From Thunnus maccoyii (taxonomy: Eukaryota > Chordata > Actinopteri > Scombriformes > Scombridae): a stretch of DNA of 64,000 nucleotides. Position numbers and translations under genes: made by a program. This document shows positions 12,725 through 24,771 of the stretch, piece after piece. The notes below the pieces were generated by a model, which made no database searches, was not told where the DNA came from, and saw only the letters and a list, made by a program, of their open reading frames with translations. Positions within the stretch are counted from its first letter, which is position 1; each line of letters starts with the position of its first letter. The stretch lies in the NCBI RefSeq assembly GCF_910596095.1, contig NC_056536.1, forward strand, positions 18,723,791 to 18,787,790, given 5' to 3'.

Positions 12725-14562
12725 CGCACACTTACTCTACACCACCTCGGAGAAAAACACACTAAGCAAGACAGAAATAGCCGACCATCCATCCATCCAT
12801 TAAACCGCTCTTGGCCTTTGGATGGGAGGAGAGCCGAGGCAATAACAATTGAGATTGAAGCCTTTGGTTTGTCTTCATCTCAGACCGGATGTTTGACGTC
12901 TCACAGTTTAACTGCAGGGAGAGGAGAGGAATTCATACATGCACACACCGGGGCCAGATAAAAGTGGTTATTAGAGCCAAAGTACTGCTTGATTGTGGGA
13001 TGTAGTTTAGTCTTATCGCCATGTTGTGATTTTAGTAGCCTTACATTTCATTCCTGGATGATGATAGACTGTTCTTGTTCCTGCCTCCCTTTTTTTTTCT
13101 CATCCATCATCCCTAACACCTCTGTCTGCGAGGCTCCAGCCACTGCCACATCTCAACAAATGGTAGACAAATCATTGGTTTGAACACTGAAAAATGGCTC
13201 CTAAGATTAGAGCTTTGGTGTTATAGTTTTAGATTTACAATCTATGCTTGGTATACCTCCCATCATGCTACACGGCACAAGCTGCAGAAGTTGTGGGTGT
13301 ATAAATAAGTCTGGTGGTATCTTGTGTGTGTATTCCGGCTCTTTTGTGTGTTGCGTGTCATTGTGTGATGCTGACTATATATGCCCTAGCTGCGTCCGCT
13401 TGGCTGTATTCTTCTGGCCAAGCCAAGGCCAGTGGTGTTTTTTCTTTTCTGCAAAATGGTATAATTTGGCAGCTATTTTTATTGCAGGGAACAGACTGCA
13501 GAGGCCAGTTATTCATGCCTCCAGGCCAGGTCCACATCATGCACAGGCTTTTTGTTGTACTGATTTTAATGTCCCTCAATAATTCTTTTATTTTTATTTT
13601 AAATAGAGCAAAAACGCCTTTAACATTTACAGTTTTAGAGTGCTAATTCATTGCCCACACACTGTATTTGGATCACATATTTGTATTTCTTTATTCAGAC
13701 ACTGTTTTTGTTAAGCCACTACTTTTGCAATTTAAAGGATTAGGAGTATAAGTTTAGAGATCTGTGTGGAATGAGAAGCATTTCCGCAACATTAAGTAGC
13801 ACCGGAAACTCCCTCACAAGCTTTTTTAAACAGTCTCCCTTTTAGGCAATTCAAAGTCCTGTGAACAACCAGTGGCACCAGAAATTTCCTGGAACATTAA
13901 GTGAAATAGCTTAGAAAAATACTAAAAATGGTGTCACATTTAGAAGAATGACACATACGTGACAAAAGTATATGGAGTGTCATGTTATGTCATAGGAGAT
14001 GTGTTGAAGTTCCACATAAAGTGCAGTGCAAATCCACCAAAACACAATATCCACTTTTACCTTTTTTTTATATTGCTCTTGGTGTCAGTCTCTCTCTAAA
14101 CCTTCACTTCTTTGTCTGTTGTGTAATCCCTCTCGCTTCTCACTCCGCTGCTCATTCTTTTCATCAATCTCTTGGTGTTGATAATGCTGATAGCCAGAAT
14201 TTGCTCCTAATCATGTTGTGACATGATCCTTGAACTTCTCTGAAAAGTCTATTTGCATGCTAACTATGGGCACCAAGACTTTTCATCCCTCTGTAGGATT
14301 ACAGAGCTGAGGATCAGGGAAGGAATTAACACGACAAGGTTAGAGATTATAGGGTTTTAGGTCACCCCAGAGTCCAGTGTAGGACTAGGCTTTTTTTGTG
14401 TGTAGGATTAGCCTCTGGTTAAGGGTCACAATTTCCTGTTGCAGGGATCAATTGGCCTGGTCATAATTTGTTATTGTAGGAATTAGATTTTAGGTTGAGT
14501 GGGAAGGGGTGGCTGAGCTGAAGTGTTAGTTAGGCCAGTGCAGACAGGATAAAGCAAGCAAA

Positions 14563-14600
14563 TAAACACACACACATACACACACACACACACACACACT
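14563..14600. repeat. CA microsatellite
   Basis: A (CA)n run with one ATA interruption, inside bgn intron 1. Confidence 0.9.
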
Positions 14601-15893
14601 CACTCCCATGTCTGGTGACCTCAATTACCTATGACATCATGGAGTCTGTGTTTCATGACATGCGTACACACTCAAACACATGAACATGCACAGACACTTT
14701 GCACTTGAATTCCCAGTTTCCCCTCTAAATGAATGGTGGCTTTGTTTGACTGCTCGGTTGCAGGAATAAAGTTTTCCACCGCTGAGGTGAGGCCCTCTAC
14801 ACTATCTGATTGGCCAGTGAGAATAGACTTGCTCTCTTGGGAATCAACTCAGCATGCAGGAAGCAGACAGTGACATTTTGTCGCAGTAGTTTTAAGTGAC
14901 TTTCGTTCCCAGAGTTGATTCCTGGCAAGTCTACCAGGGGAATGAGTCCATTTCTCCTCACCAGTCTCCAGCTCCTGGTGTGCCTGTTAGGTGTGGCATT
15001 AACAGTAAGGCTTTATAATTAAGGATAAGCAGACCATATCATAATATTCTAGTGTCCATTTAACAATGACAACTATGCTTAGTCTACATTGCAATTCATT
15101 TATAGCCCTCATGGACATGGCCGCATTAACCTGTTAGGATGACTGTGGTAAAAAGTTTGCCTCCATCTCGCCCGTATCTCCCACCGTCTGTGCATTGTGC
15201 ATGAACTCTGTCACCTCCATGTCCCTGTTTAGTAAAGTGCACATAACAGACTGTAGATGGCAGCATCATTATTTGCTCTATTCCAGATTAATAGTACCTC
15301 GTCCCAGATTATCTGTGTATCAATTTGTGGTAATTAAAGACAATTTAGTTCAGGAATATGCATCATGTGAGCACAATATAATAATGTAGATCTTAAAACT
15401 GGATTTTTACACACGACCTCTTCCTTGAATAGACCTAAAGAATAAGTCATGATACACGACCTGCCTTTGTTGATAATCAATTGATAGACAGTGAACTTGG
15501 TGTTTTTGGAGCCCCTGGGGCTCTGGGGCCCAAGGGCAGTTGGTAATCCAGCTTTGCTCATGCAATTTTCCTTTCAAGTTTTCTTTTCTTTCCTTTTCTT
15601 CTTCTTTTTCTGGCATTTTACAGCACCCCAGCAACATTTAGATGCCATGTACATATTCCCGTCTACCCTTATTGACATAAATGTAATGAACAAAATACTA
15701 GAAACACCTCAGTTTAACACTATTACAACAATTTAACAGCACCACATTTTACAGCCTTCACCACAATTGTTGAAGTTTCAACAAAACCTGACCATCATAA
15801 CTTGTATTAATGTAGTATTTATCCCAGGCTGAACTGGGAACTGTGTGTGTATTTTTTGCAATAAAACTGACACTGCTCTCCTTCTTTCTGCTG

Positions 15894-15925
<32 letters not shown>

Positions 15926-15946
15926 CTACAGGTGTGTGAGATAAAG

Positions 15947-16196
15947 ATGTTGCCACATGGGTCCCTCCTGCTGTTGCTATGCGTGCTCCAGCTACTCTCA
16001 CCCTCCTCGGCCCTGCCCTTCGAGCAGAAAGGCTTCTGGGACTTTGCCTTGGACAGTATGGACACTGGCGGGATAATGACGATGATGAGGGACGAAGAAG
16101 AAGGCTCAGCCATAGACGAGCTCCCCCCGACGCACATGCCCATGTGCCCCTTCGGCTGCCAGTGTCACCTCAGAGTTGTCCAATGTTCTGACCTCG
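15947..16196 (+). CDS. bgn: bgn coding exon 1: signal peptide, propeptide, Cys cluster
   Basis: The spliced exon starts at 15932 after attctacag. An in-frame GTG lies at the exon edge, but the ATG at 15947 is chosen because it begins a standard signal peptide ([11 protein letters not shown]). The exon encodes residues 1-83 and the first base of Gly84; the donor is CTCG|gtcagtg. A run of about 27 T precedes the acceptor. Confidence 0.94.
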
Positions 16197-19100
16197 GTCA
16201 GTGAGAGTGTGTATGAAGACAGATGCATGTCTGCGACTGTGTGAGTGTGTCAGGAGGTTCAGAAAGGAAAGCTGAGTGTAATATGATTGAGTGACGGAGT
16301 GAGAGAGAATAAACTGAGCCTTGTATGACTTTCATAGGTCCAGAGAATAAAGCCCCCCTTTGGTGTATTATCTAAGAGAGGAATTTCTCCCTCGGGATAA
16401 TGCTAGTGTATTTTGACAAGGGAAGGCATCTCTTTGAGGGATTTTGTGTTCCAGACTTTGTGTGTAGATACTGGGTGGGAGAAGAAAAGAAAGGGTTTGA
16501 CCAGAAAAACAGGGGGGAAAGACTGAGTTGGCAGAAGGAAGGAGGAAGAGAAAATGAAAGAGATGGAAAGGGATCAAGAGAGTGAAAGAGGAAGGCAGAG
16601 AGAAAGAGAGAAAGAGCCATATTAATGTTAGACAAAAAAGGGACACTTTGATGAGAGGAGATGAAAAGTTTATTATTCCCTCACTGTCTTTAAATAGATG
16701 TTTCATTGTTTTTGAGACAGGATGTTTAATGGAAACCTAAAACAGGAGGAGAGGATGGAGAGAAGAATGAGTTTAACAGGATTTAAAAATGTAGGAGAGC
16801 TGTGGGTTTATGTACAGCATAAGTGTTTTTGTATCAAGATAAGGATGTGAGGATTATGAATATTAACTTTTATGAAAAGGGGAAGTGAAAAGGAGCTATA
16901 AGTAATGGTTAATACAAAAATACTTTCTTGACAATTAAAAAAAAACACATAAACTACTTAAAAATATGATTTCATGATGCTTTTATAGTCTGCCTGTGAC
17001 TTGATTTTAGTTTCCATATGCTACAATTTCCTGGCTGTGGATATTATGAGTGTATGCTGTCTATTCTTATAAGAGCAAAGAAACTGTATTCAAGTCGTAT
17101 TTATGGATATAAAGATTCCTCATATTATACTGGCTATAACTCCAATAAGCTGTCTGAATTTAGACATAATGGTTTTGTCGAATCATCATTTTACAAGCTC
17201 TATATATTTACTGTCCCATGGTCTTTCTGCAGAGGGTAAATGTGGAAGCGTATAATTTCTGAGATGTCAAGTGCTTATTTAGAACAGATGTATTTTGGCG
17301 GTGGCGTCTGTCTCCTCTAAGTGTACATCCCAGCATGATGTCAAGCATTTGTGTTGAGGGGCGCTTGGGTTTGAGAGGGTGCTAGTTTTGTCAGTTTGCG
17401 GTGAAGGCTTTAAGATTTGTGGTAGATATGGGTGAAGCCGCTGTGGTTTGGGGTTTAGGGGGTTAAGGGATCCAGCTAATCTGGGTGTGGATGAAAGTCT
17501 TTTCAGGTCTGTTTATTATGTCTGTTAGGTTTGATGCAGGCGTAAAAATGTGAAGGTTTCCAGCTGGCAGGATGCATGTCGAAAGCTGCAGGTGTTGACT
17601 GGAAGGTAAATATTTCTTACCACATGAATCCACCTGATGACACTCTGCGCATGTAGAGTCATATTTCTCTCACAGCTGCTGTAATGACTTTAATAAATTT
17701 GGGAAAAGTAATTCATAGAGAGTCTTGTTTATAATTAAAACATAATCCTCAGGAGTTGATCTTTTACCCACATTTTTAATGAATTTGTTCTCTGAAGGTA
17801 CAAACTTGCAATTTAATTTCTTGGATAAGGCTACATCCTGAAGCTCCAAGCCTCCTCAGATCTCTCAGCTGAATTGAACTCAGAGTTTGGTCCTGTGCGG
17901 TGAAATGGAGGGTGTGGTACAGTACAGCCAAAGTCATATATCTAAACATAACTTTAGATGGACAGCTCTGGGTAGAGCCCTCTGGGTCAGATGTGGTTGG
18001 TGGCAGACTGGATCCCAGTGGGACAGCTGGCGCTGGCTTCCAAGCCGGCCTGATTGCATCATGGTCGTGGTCCAGATGAGGTTTGCCCGGGTAGGGATTC
18101 GCTTACTGTGGCCTGTCTGCGCCACTGACCACATCTAATACACTCGTCCACGTGGCTCTATGATGTGGTCTTGTTAATGATCTCTGGTAGTTCTGTTTGC
18201 GCGTGTGCTGAGTCATTTTTCCAGAGAGATTACTAAGTGGAATAATGCAGGTGTATTTCTTAACGCTGTCCACTTGTTGTAACCCATTCTTAGCCTTTAT
18301 GAATTTATTGCTTGGAAAACAATATTCATAAGCAACCCCAACCATAACAGTCTTTGGTGTTAATGCTCGTAGTTGATGTTGCTGATTGATTTTCAACACT
18401 TCTTAGCAGGTGTTTCTGTCACAAAGAAGCTGAAATTAAAACAATTATGTTCTCAAATAGAGTGGCAGCTTCACTGCTCGTACATTAACAAACACAGCTT
18501 GTATATTTTTCTGTCTGTATGTGTCAGGGTTGTGCCCATCTCCCTTTTATTTGATGTGTGATTTTTGCTGATGGTATTTAAGTCACGTCTTTTGTGACTT
18601 CTGTCAAATGGAAACCAGATGGAAAACATCTGTTGTCCCCATCTGGTGTGAGGGAATTTGCGTTTCTGCATGTGTGTGTGTGCGTGTCTTTGTCAGTGAC
18701 AAACCAGTAATGTTAGTAATATTCTACTTTGACATCTGTGTGTGACCTCCATGACTGTGTCTATGTCCACCTCTCATTAAAATAATAGCTAAGGAACCCC
18801 AAAGTACTCATTTGACATTGTGTGGGACTATGATTGGTTTAATTTTTAGGCCTGATGAAGGTTTTAAAACACACAGTGACTATTTATTTTCCGAGGTCTA
18901 CATTATGTCTGACTAAGATATCCTAAGAGTGTGCCCATTGAAAACAAAATGGTTTTTAGGGTGTTGGTTTACAGTCATCCATGGAAGCATTTAATGGAGT
19001 ATGAATCCCTTCTGTGTTTTTATTGGTCTTGTCTTCAGGTCTGACTGAGGTGCCAAAGAATATTCCTCCGGACACCAAGTTCCTGGACCTGCAGAACAAC

Positions 19101-21881
19101 CGTATCACTGAGCTTAAAGAGAATGACTTCAAAGGCCTCACTAACCTATATGTAAGAGACACACACAATCTGGTCACATTCATAAAGTCCCTCTCAGCAG
19201 CTCAGCACCTCTCGACGATGTGTAATCGACTCAGCTCAGCTTGTATTGGCTTCAGTAGTGTGAAATATTATTATAACCCTCCGCTTTCCCGGGGATTTAG
19301 AGGTTCATCTCCTTTCTTTTTCTCCCTCCACCGCCCTCTGCTCTGAGAGCTTTAATTGTATTAAATTTTGAGCCCCAGGCCAAATGGGAGTAGTCAAGCT
19401 CACATCCTTGCCTCTCTTAGCGGGAAGGCTTTACTCACTCCTGACCTGCATTCAAGAGCACTGACCAAGAGCAATATTGAGGCTGGCAGCGTAGGAAACT
19501 CCCGACATGACATTATACAATAACATCTCTATTAAGGTCTGTTTATAGGCTACATCTGTCTGCATCTTTCAGCCAGCGCAGGTGGAGAAACAGTCTGCTG
19601 GATGATGGGGCTGCTGTGAACAGTTTAATTCAGTCAAACACATTTCAGTAGAGACAGGAAATGCAAACACAAGCTCTTGTGTATTCTTTGATTTTAGTGT
19701 TCTTTCTTTGCTCTTTTGACTGTCTGGGTGCTACTGGTGTTTTCACAGGGTCTGTCTCTGAGGAATAACCGTATTTCCAAAGTCCACCCCAGAACGTTCA
19801 TCCCTCTGAAGAACATGCAGAAGCTCTACTTCTCCAAGAATCTGCTGACAACCATCCCCAAGAACTTGCCGGCCTCTCTGGTTGAGATGAGGATCCACGA
19901 GAACCGCATCCAGCAGGTGCCAGCTGGTGCCTTCTCAGGACTGGGCAGCATGAACTGCATAGGTTAGAAATGCTGATGACTACAACAAATCTAGGCTATA
20001 TTCGGAGGTGCTCACCACTGCCTTTGCCACTGTAGAGCATTGGCATTGGATTTTGAAGATGAAAGGAACTGTATTTTGACATGCCACAAATATTCTCTTT
20101 ATCTTGCAGAGATGGGAGCAAACCCCATCCAGAACAGCGGTTTTGAGCCTGGAGCCTTCAAGGGACTGAAACTGAATTATTTGCGTATATCAGAGGCCAA
20201 ACTGACTGGGGTGCCCAAAGGTGAAAACTCATTTCTTGTGGCCAAAATGCAAACATATTCACAATATAGGCAGGAATAGTCCGGCATTTTTAAATACACT
20301 AACTCACATTCAGAGGAAAAGATTGATACCACTTTCATTTCTGTTTGGCGAATGTGAAACTACAGCCGGCAGCCAATTATCTTAGCTTAGCATAAAGACT
20401 GAAAACAGGGGGAAACAATTAGCCTGGCTCTGCCAAAAAGTAGAAGAAAACCCTAACAATTTGCAGTTTTACAGGAGATTATGTGCTGCGGAGACTCCAG
20501 TTTGGCACATAAACCCGCCATAAAACCGCAAATTGCTGTTTTTACAATTTGATTTTGGTGCAGATTTAACAAATGAGATATAACCTCTTAAATAGTGAGC
20601 TTTAGGAACTTTTGGACAGACATGAGTGTGGTATCTATCTTCTATTTAATCACTTCTAACCAGAGAGAAAATTTTAATATGGCAAGTAAGGCCTTAGCAG
20701 CAGGTAGGAGACAAAAAAACAATTGACAGCTATGGGACAAAATCAAATCTCACCCCAAAGTAGAGCCTTACAGGTATGGTGTCTGTCTTTCAGATCTCCC
20801 AGACAGTCTCAATGAGCTTCATCTGGACCACAACCAGATTCAGGCTGTAGAACTGGAGGACTTGAGCCGCTACAAAAACCTGATCAGGTACTTTCCCTCA
20901 ACAACATCCTAATTTTTTACCATAACTTCTCTTTTCCACTGTGAAGTCTCTGCTTGCATACCTGTAAAGAACTATCCTGTGTTTTTAATACACATTCCCA
21001 ATCAACAGTGCCCCTTAGGGGTAATAAAATGAACTACATTGACATGTAACTAAAATGTAGAAGAATAAAACTCCAACTTTATGCTTATGTGTGCTTTCCT
21101 ACTCCAGTCAAAATAGCAGCATTGTCTAATAAATGAAAAAATTACAACAAGTGCCTTAAGTCGATTTCTCCTCCACTACACTAGTTTTATTTCACCTGCT
21201 TTATCAACACTTATCTTGGATCATTTACGGCCACATTGCTGCCAGGCTGCTGCTGTGTCTAATTCTCACCTGGCTTAAAATGCTTTTCTTGCAGTGATAA
21301 TAATCAGGGAATTTTCAGCCACTCCAGCTCACACTTGTTAAACAGTTAAGCTAAATGTACCATGCAGTGCCTTTTTTCTGACTATTTCACATTTTCCTCC
21401 CCCTGCCTCCCATTTTCCAGGTTGGGCCTTGGCTTTAACCACATTCGCAACATAGAGAACGGCAGTTTGTCCTACCTCCCCAGGCTGAGAGAGCTGCATC
21501 TGGACAACAACCGCCTCAATAGTGTTCCTAAAGGGCTCCCAGATATGAAATACCTACAGGTGAGTCTACCAAAGTCTGCATAATGATAATAAACTTGTTT
21601 TGTTTTCAATCTGAAAGCAGTGTCTCTGAAATATTTTACATAATGCCCTGATCACCGTCTGCTTTGCCACTCCTGCTCTCTAGGTGGTGTACCTCCATTC
21701 CAACAACATCAGCCAGGTGAGTGTGGATGACTTCTGCCCTCGAGGATTTGGGATGAAGAGGACATTCTATAATGGCATCAGCCTGTTTGCTAACCCTGTC
21801 AACTACTGGGAGGTGCAGCCTGCAACGTTCCGCTGTGTCAGCGACCGGCTGGCCATTCAGTTTGGCAACTACAAAAAGTAG
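15947..21881 (+). CDS. bgn: Biglycan, class I small leucine-rich proteoglycan (complete)
   Basis: Seven coding exons (15947-16196, 19039-19151, 19749-19962, 20110-20220, 20794-20887, 21421-21559, 21684-21881) join in phase to 372 residues plus stop; human biglycan has 368. The product is a secreted matrix protein that binds collagen and TGF-beta family ligands. Residues 1-22 form a signal peptide, followed by the family propeptide [15 protein letters not shown] and a probable BMP1 cleavage site before Asp49. The class I cluster C-x3-C-x-C-x6-C is at Cys67, 71, 73 and 80. Leucine-rich repeats follow, with C-terminal Cys325 and Cys358 and the biglycan ending [10 protein letters not shown]-glycosylation sites at N274 (NGS) and N315 (NIS) correspond to the two human sites. 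The GAG region reads [10 protein letters not shown] and has no Ser-Gly pair. Decorin and asporin are excluded by the C-terminus and by [23 protein letters not shown]. Which teleost biglycan paralog this is cannot be told. Confidence 0.96.
16197..19038 (+). other. bgn: bgn intron 2
   Basis: About 2.8 kb between confirmed coding exons. It includes a purine-rich stretch near 16480-16620. I see no gene or clear element. Confidence 0.85.
19039..19151 (+). CDS. bgn: bgn coding exon 2: first leucine-rich repeats
   Basis: The acceptor is gtcttcag; the exon completes Gly84 and ends in phase 0 before gtaaga. It encodes [20 protein letters not shown] and ends at NLY (residue 121). Confidence 0.94.
19749..19962 (+). 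CDS. bgn: bgn coding exon 3: leucine-rich repeats
   Basis: The acceptor is tttcacag and the donor ATAG|gttag. The exon encodes residues 122-192 plus one base, including [25 protein letters not shown] and [12 protein letters not shown]. Confidence 0.94.
20110..20220 (+). CDS. bgn: bgn coding exon 4: leucine-rich repeats
   Basis: The acceptor is atcttgcag and the donor CAAAG|gtgaaa. It encodes [17 protein letters not shown] and [16 protein letters not shown] (residues 193-229), a stretch almost identical to mammalian biglycan. Confidence 0.95.
20272..20690. mobile_element. MITE-like element with inverted ends in bgn intron
   Basis: The ends are diverged inverted repeats. The left block GATTGATACCACTTTCATTT near 20322 matches the reverse complement of the right block near 20620-20645 (GATAGATACCACACTCATGT). 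The interior contains TTAGCTTAGCATAAAGACTG and CAGGGGGAAACA, a signature I know from a common teleost interspersed repeat. There is no transposase. It lies wholly between coding exons 4 and 5 of bgn. Confidence 0.65.
20794..20887 (+). CDS. bgn: bgn coding exon 5: leucine-rich repeat
   Basis: The acceptor is gtctttcag and the donor ATCAG|gtactt. It encodes [20 protein letters not shown] and following residues (230-260). It has no useful ORF of its own and was found by similarity and phase. Confidence 0.94.
21421..21559 (+). CDS. bgn: bgn coding exon 6: leucine-rich repeats
   Basis: The acceptor is cattttccag and the donor CTACAG|gtgagt. It encodes residues 261-307, including the N-glycosylation site in [11 protein letters not shown] and [15 protein letters not shown]. 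Confidence 0.95.
21684..21881 (+). CDS. bgn: bgn terminal coding exon: C-terminal cap
   Basis: The acceptor is tgctctctag. The exon encodes residues 308-372 from [10 protein letters not shown] through the Cys325/Cys358 ear repeat to GNYKK, with TAG at 21879-21881. These are the hallmarks of a canonical SLRP C-terminus. Confidence 0.96.
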   Translation: MVYLHSNNISQVSVDDFCPRGFGMKRTFYNGISLFANPVNYWEVQPATFRCVSDRLAIQFGNYKK

Positions 21882-22438
21882 AGACGGGGAGAGAGGGAGA
21901 TACTGAAAGATGGAGAGAGTGAGGGGAAGGGGATGGAGGAGAGCAGATAATTTAAATAACAAAACTTGAGAGATGGAGGGAACAGAGTTAATATTGAAGA
22001 ATTATTTTCTATTATTATCATTATTGGTTTATTTTTTTGGAGAGAGTGTGATTGATGGAGAAGATGGGAAAGAAACTGACGAAATAGAGAGACAAAAGAA
22101 AAATAGAAACACATTCACAGAACCTGAAGGGAGTGGAAAGCAAAGTGCTTCCGGTACTTCATCTGAGTTTTTGCATTCTTGTATTTAAGGGTTTAAAGTT
22201 GAATGTTTTGCCATTCGGAGTGGATGAAACAGAGGAGACTGTCTGAGAAGAATGTTTTTCACCAGCCGAAATCAATGAAAAATGAGTACTGAAAACTTGT
22301 GAAGCATTTCATTCCATTTTTTTTTTTTTTTTTTTTTTTACACAATAGCGCTTATTGTGACAGATATCATTTTTGTTTAATTAACATTTTGGTTAAGAAT
22401 ATGAGTAAAAACAAATAAATAGAAGAGCAAGGCATTAT

Positions 22439-22470
<32 letters not shown>

Positions 22471-23175
22471 AAAAGTTGCTCAGTTTGACTTTCTGCGTGT
22501 GCTGATATGGGAGATACATCACACTGTGCCTGTTTTACTGGTTTGAAGTCACTTGGCCTTCAATTCTGCCATTAATACTGTCTTAATAAACTTTTAGTCA
22601 CAGAATTGGGGCTATTTTCCACAAAGACAACTGCACAAAAAGTAGACAGTAATTCAACTTTATAACTAGTTCAACAACACTTTTGTATATATCATGGGAG
22701 ATGATTGATCAACAGGAAAATAGGCACACTTTAAAATTCCCCTCATCAGCGCTAAACATCTTTTCTTATTGATCTGATTGAAAACACCAGCCTGCCTGTT
22801 TAAAAAGTCTATTTAGTACAATATTCCTTGAGGGGACGTTAAGTTAGTGGGGGTTTGCCCCAATTAGAGAAAAACACACATCCGCTTTGCTTTGAAACAA
22901 TGAAGGCAGTGTGTTCACATAGTGCTACAAACAATAGTAGTGTTGATGCATTGTTTTGCACAGTTTTTTATGTTATGCTTTATCTGCTTGAGGGTTATTT
23001 GGGGGGGTTAGTCTGTTTACTTATGTGGAACTACTTTAGCCATAAGTATTCTGTCCTGTCTCTGTTCTGTAATCTGACAAGCTACTGCTGCATGTGAATA
23101 AAGACATTTCTAGCCTGCTGCATTAAGCCAGAGAACAACTGATACCCTTGGGTTGGATGCTGTGTGAGAAATAAA
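21882..23175 (+). terminator. bgn: bgn 3' UTR with candidate polyadenylation signals
   Basis: Candidate AATAAA hexamers lie at 22414, 22585, 23097 and 23170. The 3' UTR contains a poly-T run (about 22317-22339) and a TA repeat (22447-22470). Which signal is used cannot be decided from sequence; several may be. Confidence 0.4.
22447..22470. repeat. TA microsatellite
   Basis: A (TA)n run of 12 units in the bgn 3' UTR. Confidence 0.9.
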
Positions 23176-23812
23176 GAAGAAATATCAAAAATGGGAAACA
23201 TTTTGATGAACAAATACAACACTTTGTAAAGATTAGAAGCTTAGTCATTTTATTTTGAGCCCATGCTTGAACACGAACACATGCAACACGCCTACGTTAA
23301 ATGCGATGTACTGTATGACAAAAACTGATGTTTTGGGCATTTGACGGATTTTAGGAGGCTGGATCAGACAGAGTTGTTCATGTTATTTTGATACTGTGGA
23401 CGGGATGTCATCAGGTCCTTATATGTAAGGCCTTAAAATGTCAGTACAAATACTGGCCTGAAGTAATGAATTTGTCTTCAATTTGAATCCGTATCTTAAT
23501 TTCAATATGAGCACTTCATCTGGTATGTTTAAAGGGAAAATAAAGTCAAAATAGCCATTTTTTCAATCAGTGTCAACATAGTATTTTTGCGTCAGAGTAC
23601 AAATACGTAAATTATCTACAACAGTATGTCAGCAAAAGAGATCAACGAGTCTTTTTTTATTTGACGAGCAGAATAAAATTGTAAAGAATGTTTGGAGATA
23701 GAAAAAACTCCTTGTTGTGGAAGTTTTGATGAATGTTTTTAGTTATGACAGATGACTTGACCGGTTGTACTATACTTTTGTGTCACATGCTGTATTTTGC
23801 AGATGTAGTCCA

Positions 23813-23814
<2 letters not shown>

Positions 23815-23866
<52 letters not shown>
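23815..23866. repeat. GT microsatellite
   Basis: An uninterrupted run of about 26 GT units between bgn and b4galt3. Confidence 0.97.
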
Positions 23867-23868
<2 letters not shown>

Positions 23869-24339
23869 GATTACCTTTGTCTGATGGGATTCAATCACAC
23901 AATTTCGCACTCTTTCATCTGCAGGGTGCTTCTTCAGCACTGATGAACACACACAAACAGGGGAGAAAAAAAGATGAGCAGGCTGAAATCTGCAATCAAT
24001 CTGCAGCATAAATCTGCACAGTAAAAAATACAACTATAATACAAATACAAACTAATAGTGTAAATAATGTTATATAACTTTAAGGGACAGAGTCAGACTG
24101 CATATTTATTATTATGTTTCAGATGAATATAAGGCTACGTTTCAGCTGATATTCTGAACTTCATAATAGTTCAATATTATGTCAGGTGACATAACTGTAG
24201 GTCTACTGTATGTAAGCATGATGCATCTAGATTAATACTCTTTAATCTTTATTCTATATGGTTATATATCTATGCATATTTACTATTATGATTAATATGA
24301 ATCATCAGGGATGAAAATGATCATTTCTTTTCCATTTTC

Positions 24340-24771
24340 AAAATTGCCGCTCAGTGCGTCACCGCGGTGCGCCCCTGTCCATCTGGCTCAATGATACAGC
24401 CGTGTTTCGGCGAGGCAGAGCGCACTTGCCTGTGTTGACACTGGGTGGATATGCGGCGATGCTCTTGCGTGTGAAAGCGTCTGCAGCCGTCTCTAAACAG
24501 CTACGGAGAGATTTCGCCTCAGATGAGAGATTAGGAGGAGGAGGAGGAGGAGGAGGAGGAGGAGCGACCAGCATCAGGAAAAAACGGTAGGCCTATCTTT
24601 CGGTCCATCGCGTCTACTTGGTGGCAGCGGCCCGTCGATTCTCAATGGAAGCCGGGGGATGGATTTGAAATGTCGCAGGGATGTGCTGGTGAGTCGGCTG
24701 GTGCAACAGAGCTTGTAAACAGCCTAGAATTAAAATCTGAGAATTAAGAAGCAGCTTTTGTGGACGACAGG
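24340..24771 (+). promoter_or_regulatory. b4galt3: CpG-rich b4galt3 promoter and non-coding first exon region
   Basis: This is a local rise in CpG and GC content against AT-rich flanks, with a (GGA)n run at 24533-24564. Three possible donors follow: ACG|gtaggc after 24586, CTG|gtgagt after 24688 and ACAG|gtgaat after 24771. One should splice to the leader exon starting at 25469. The transcription start and the donor actually used cannot be resolved without cDNA. Confidence 0.5.
24533..24564. repeat. GGA trinucleotide repeat
   Basis: About 10 tandem GGA units in the likely b4galt3 first exon. A poly-Gly or poly-Pro ORF across it is an artefact of the repeat. Confidence 0.95.

Larger units (their letters stand above)
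8705..15931 (+). other. bgn: bgn intron 1 (inferred)
   Basis: About 7.2 kb with no supported coding sequence. It holds GT/CA microsatellites near 10.5, 11.9, 12.66 and 14.57 kb, a decayed DNA-transposon-like element near 12.2-12.5 kb, and a long T run just before the acceptor. Confidence 0.5.

Noticed and set aside
12476..12961. 161-codon open frame with a His-Thr repeat
   Set aside because: It is a translation of the CA microsatellite and its flanks.
15932..15946. GTG at the exon edge as a start of biglycan
   Set aside because: The ATG at 15947 gives a normal signal peptide and vertebrate mRNAs rarely start at GTG; these 15 bases are leader.
15947..21881. Asporin or decorin instead of biglycan
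   Set aside because: There is no poly-Asp N-terminus, and the LPFEQ..WDF propeptide, the [20 protein letters not shown] stretch and the GNYKK ending are biglycan-specific.
24354..24590. Open frames with poly-Gly or poly-Pro on both strands
   Set aside because: They come from the GGA repeat in the probable b4galt3 first exon; alignment puts the true start at 25743.
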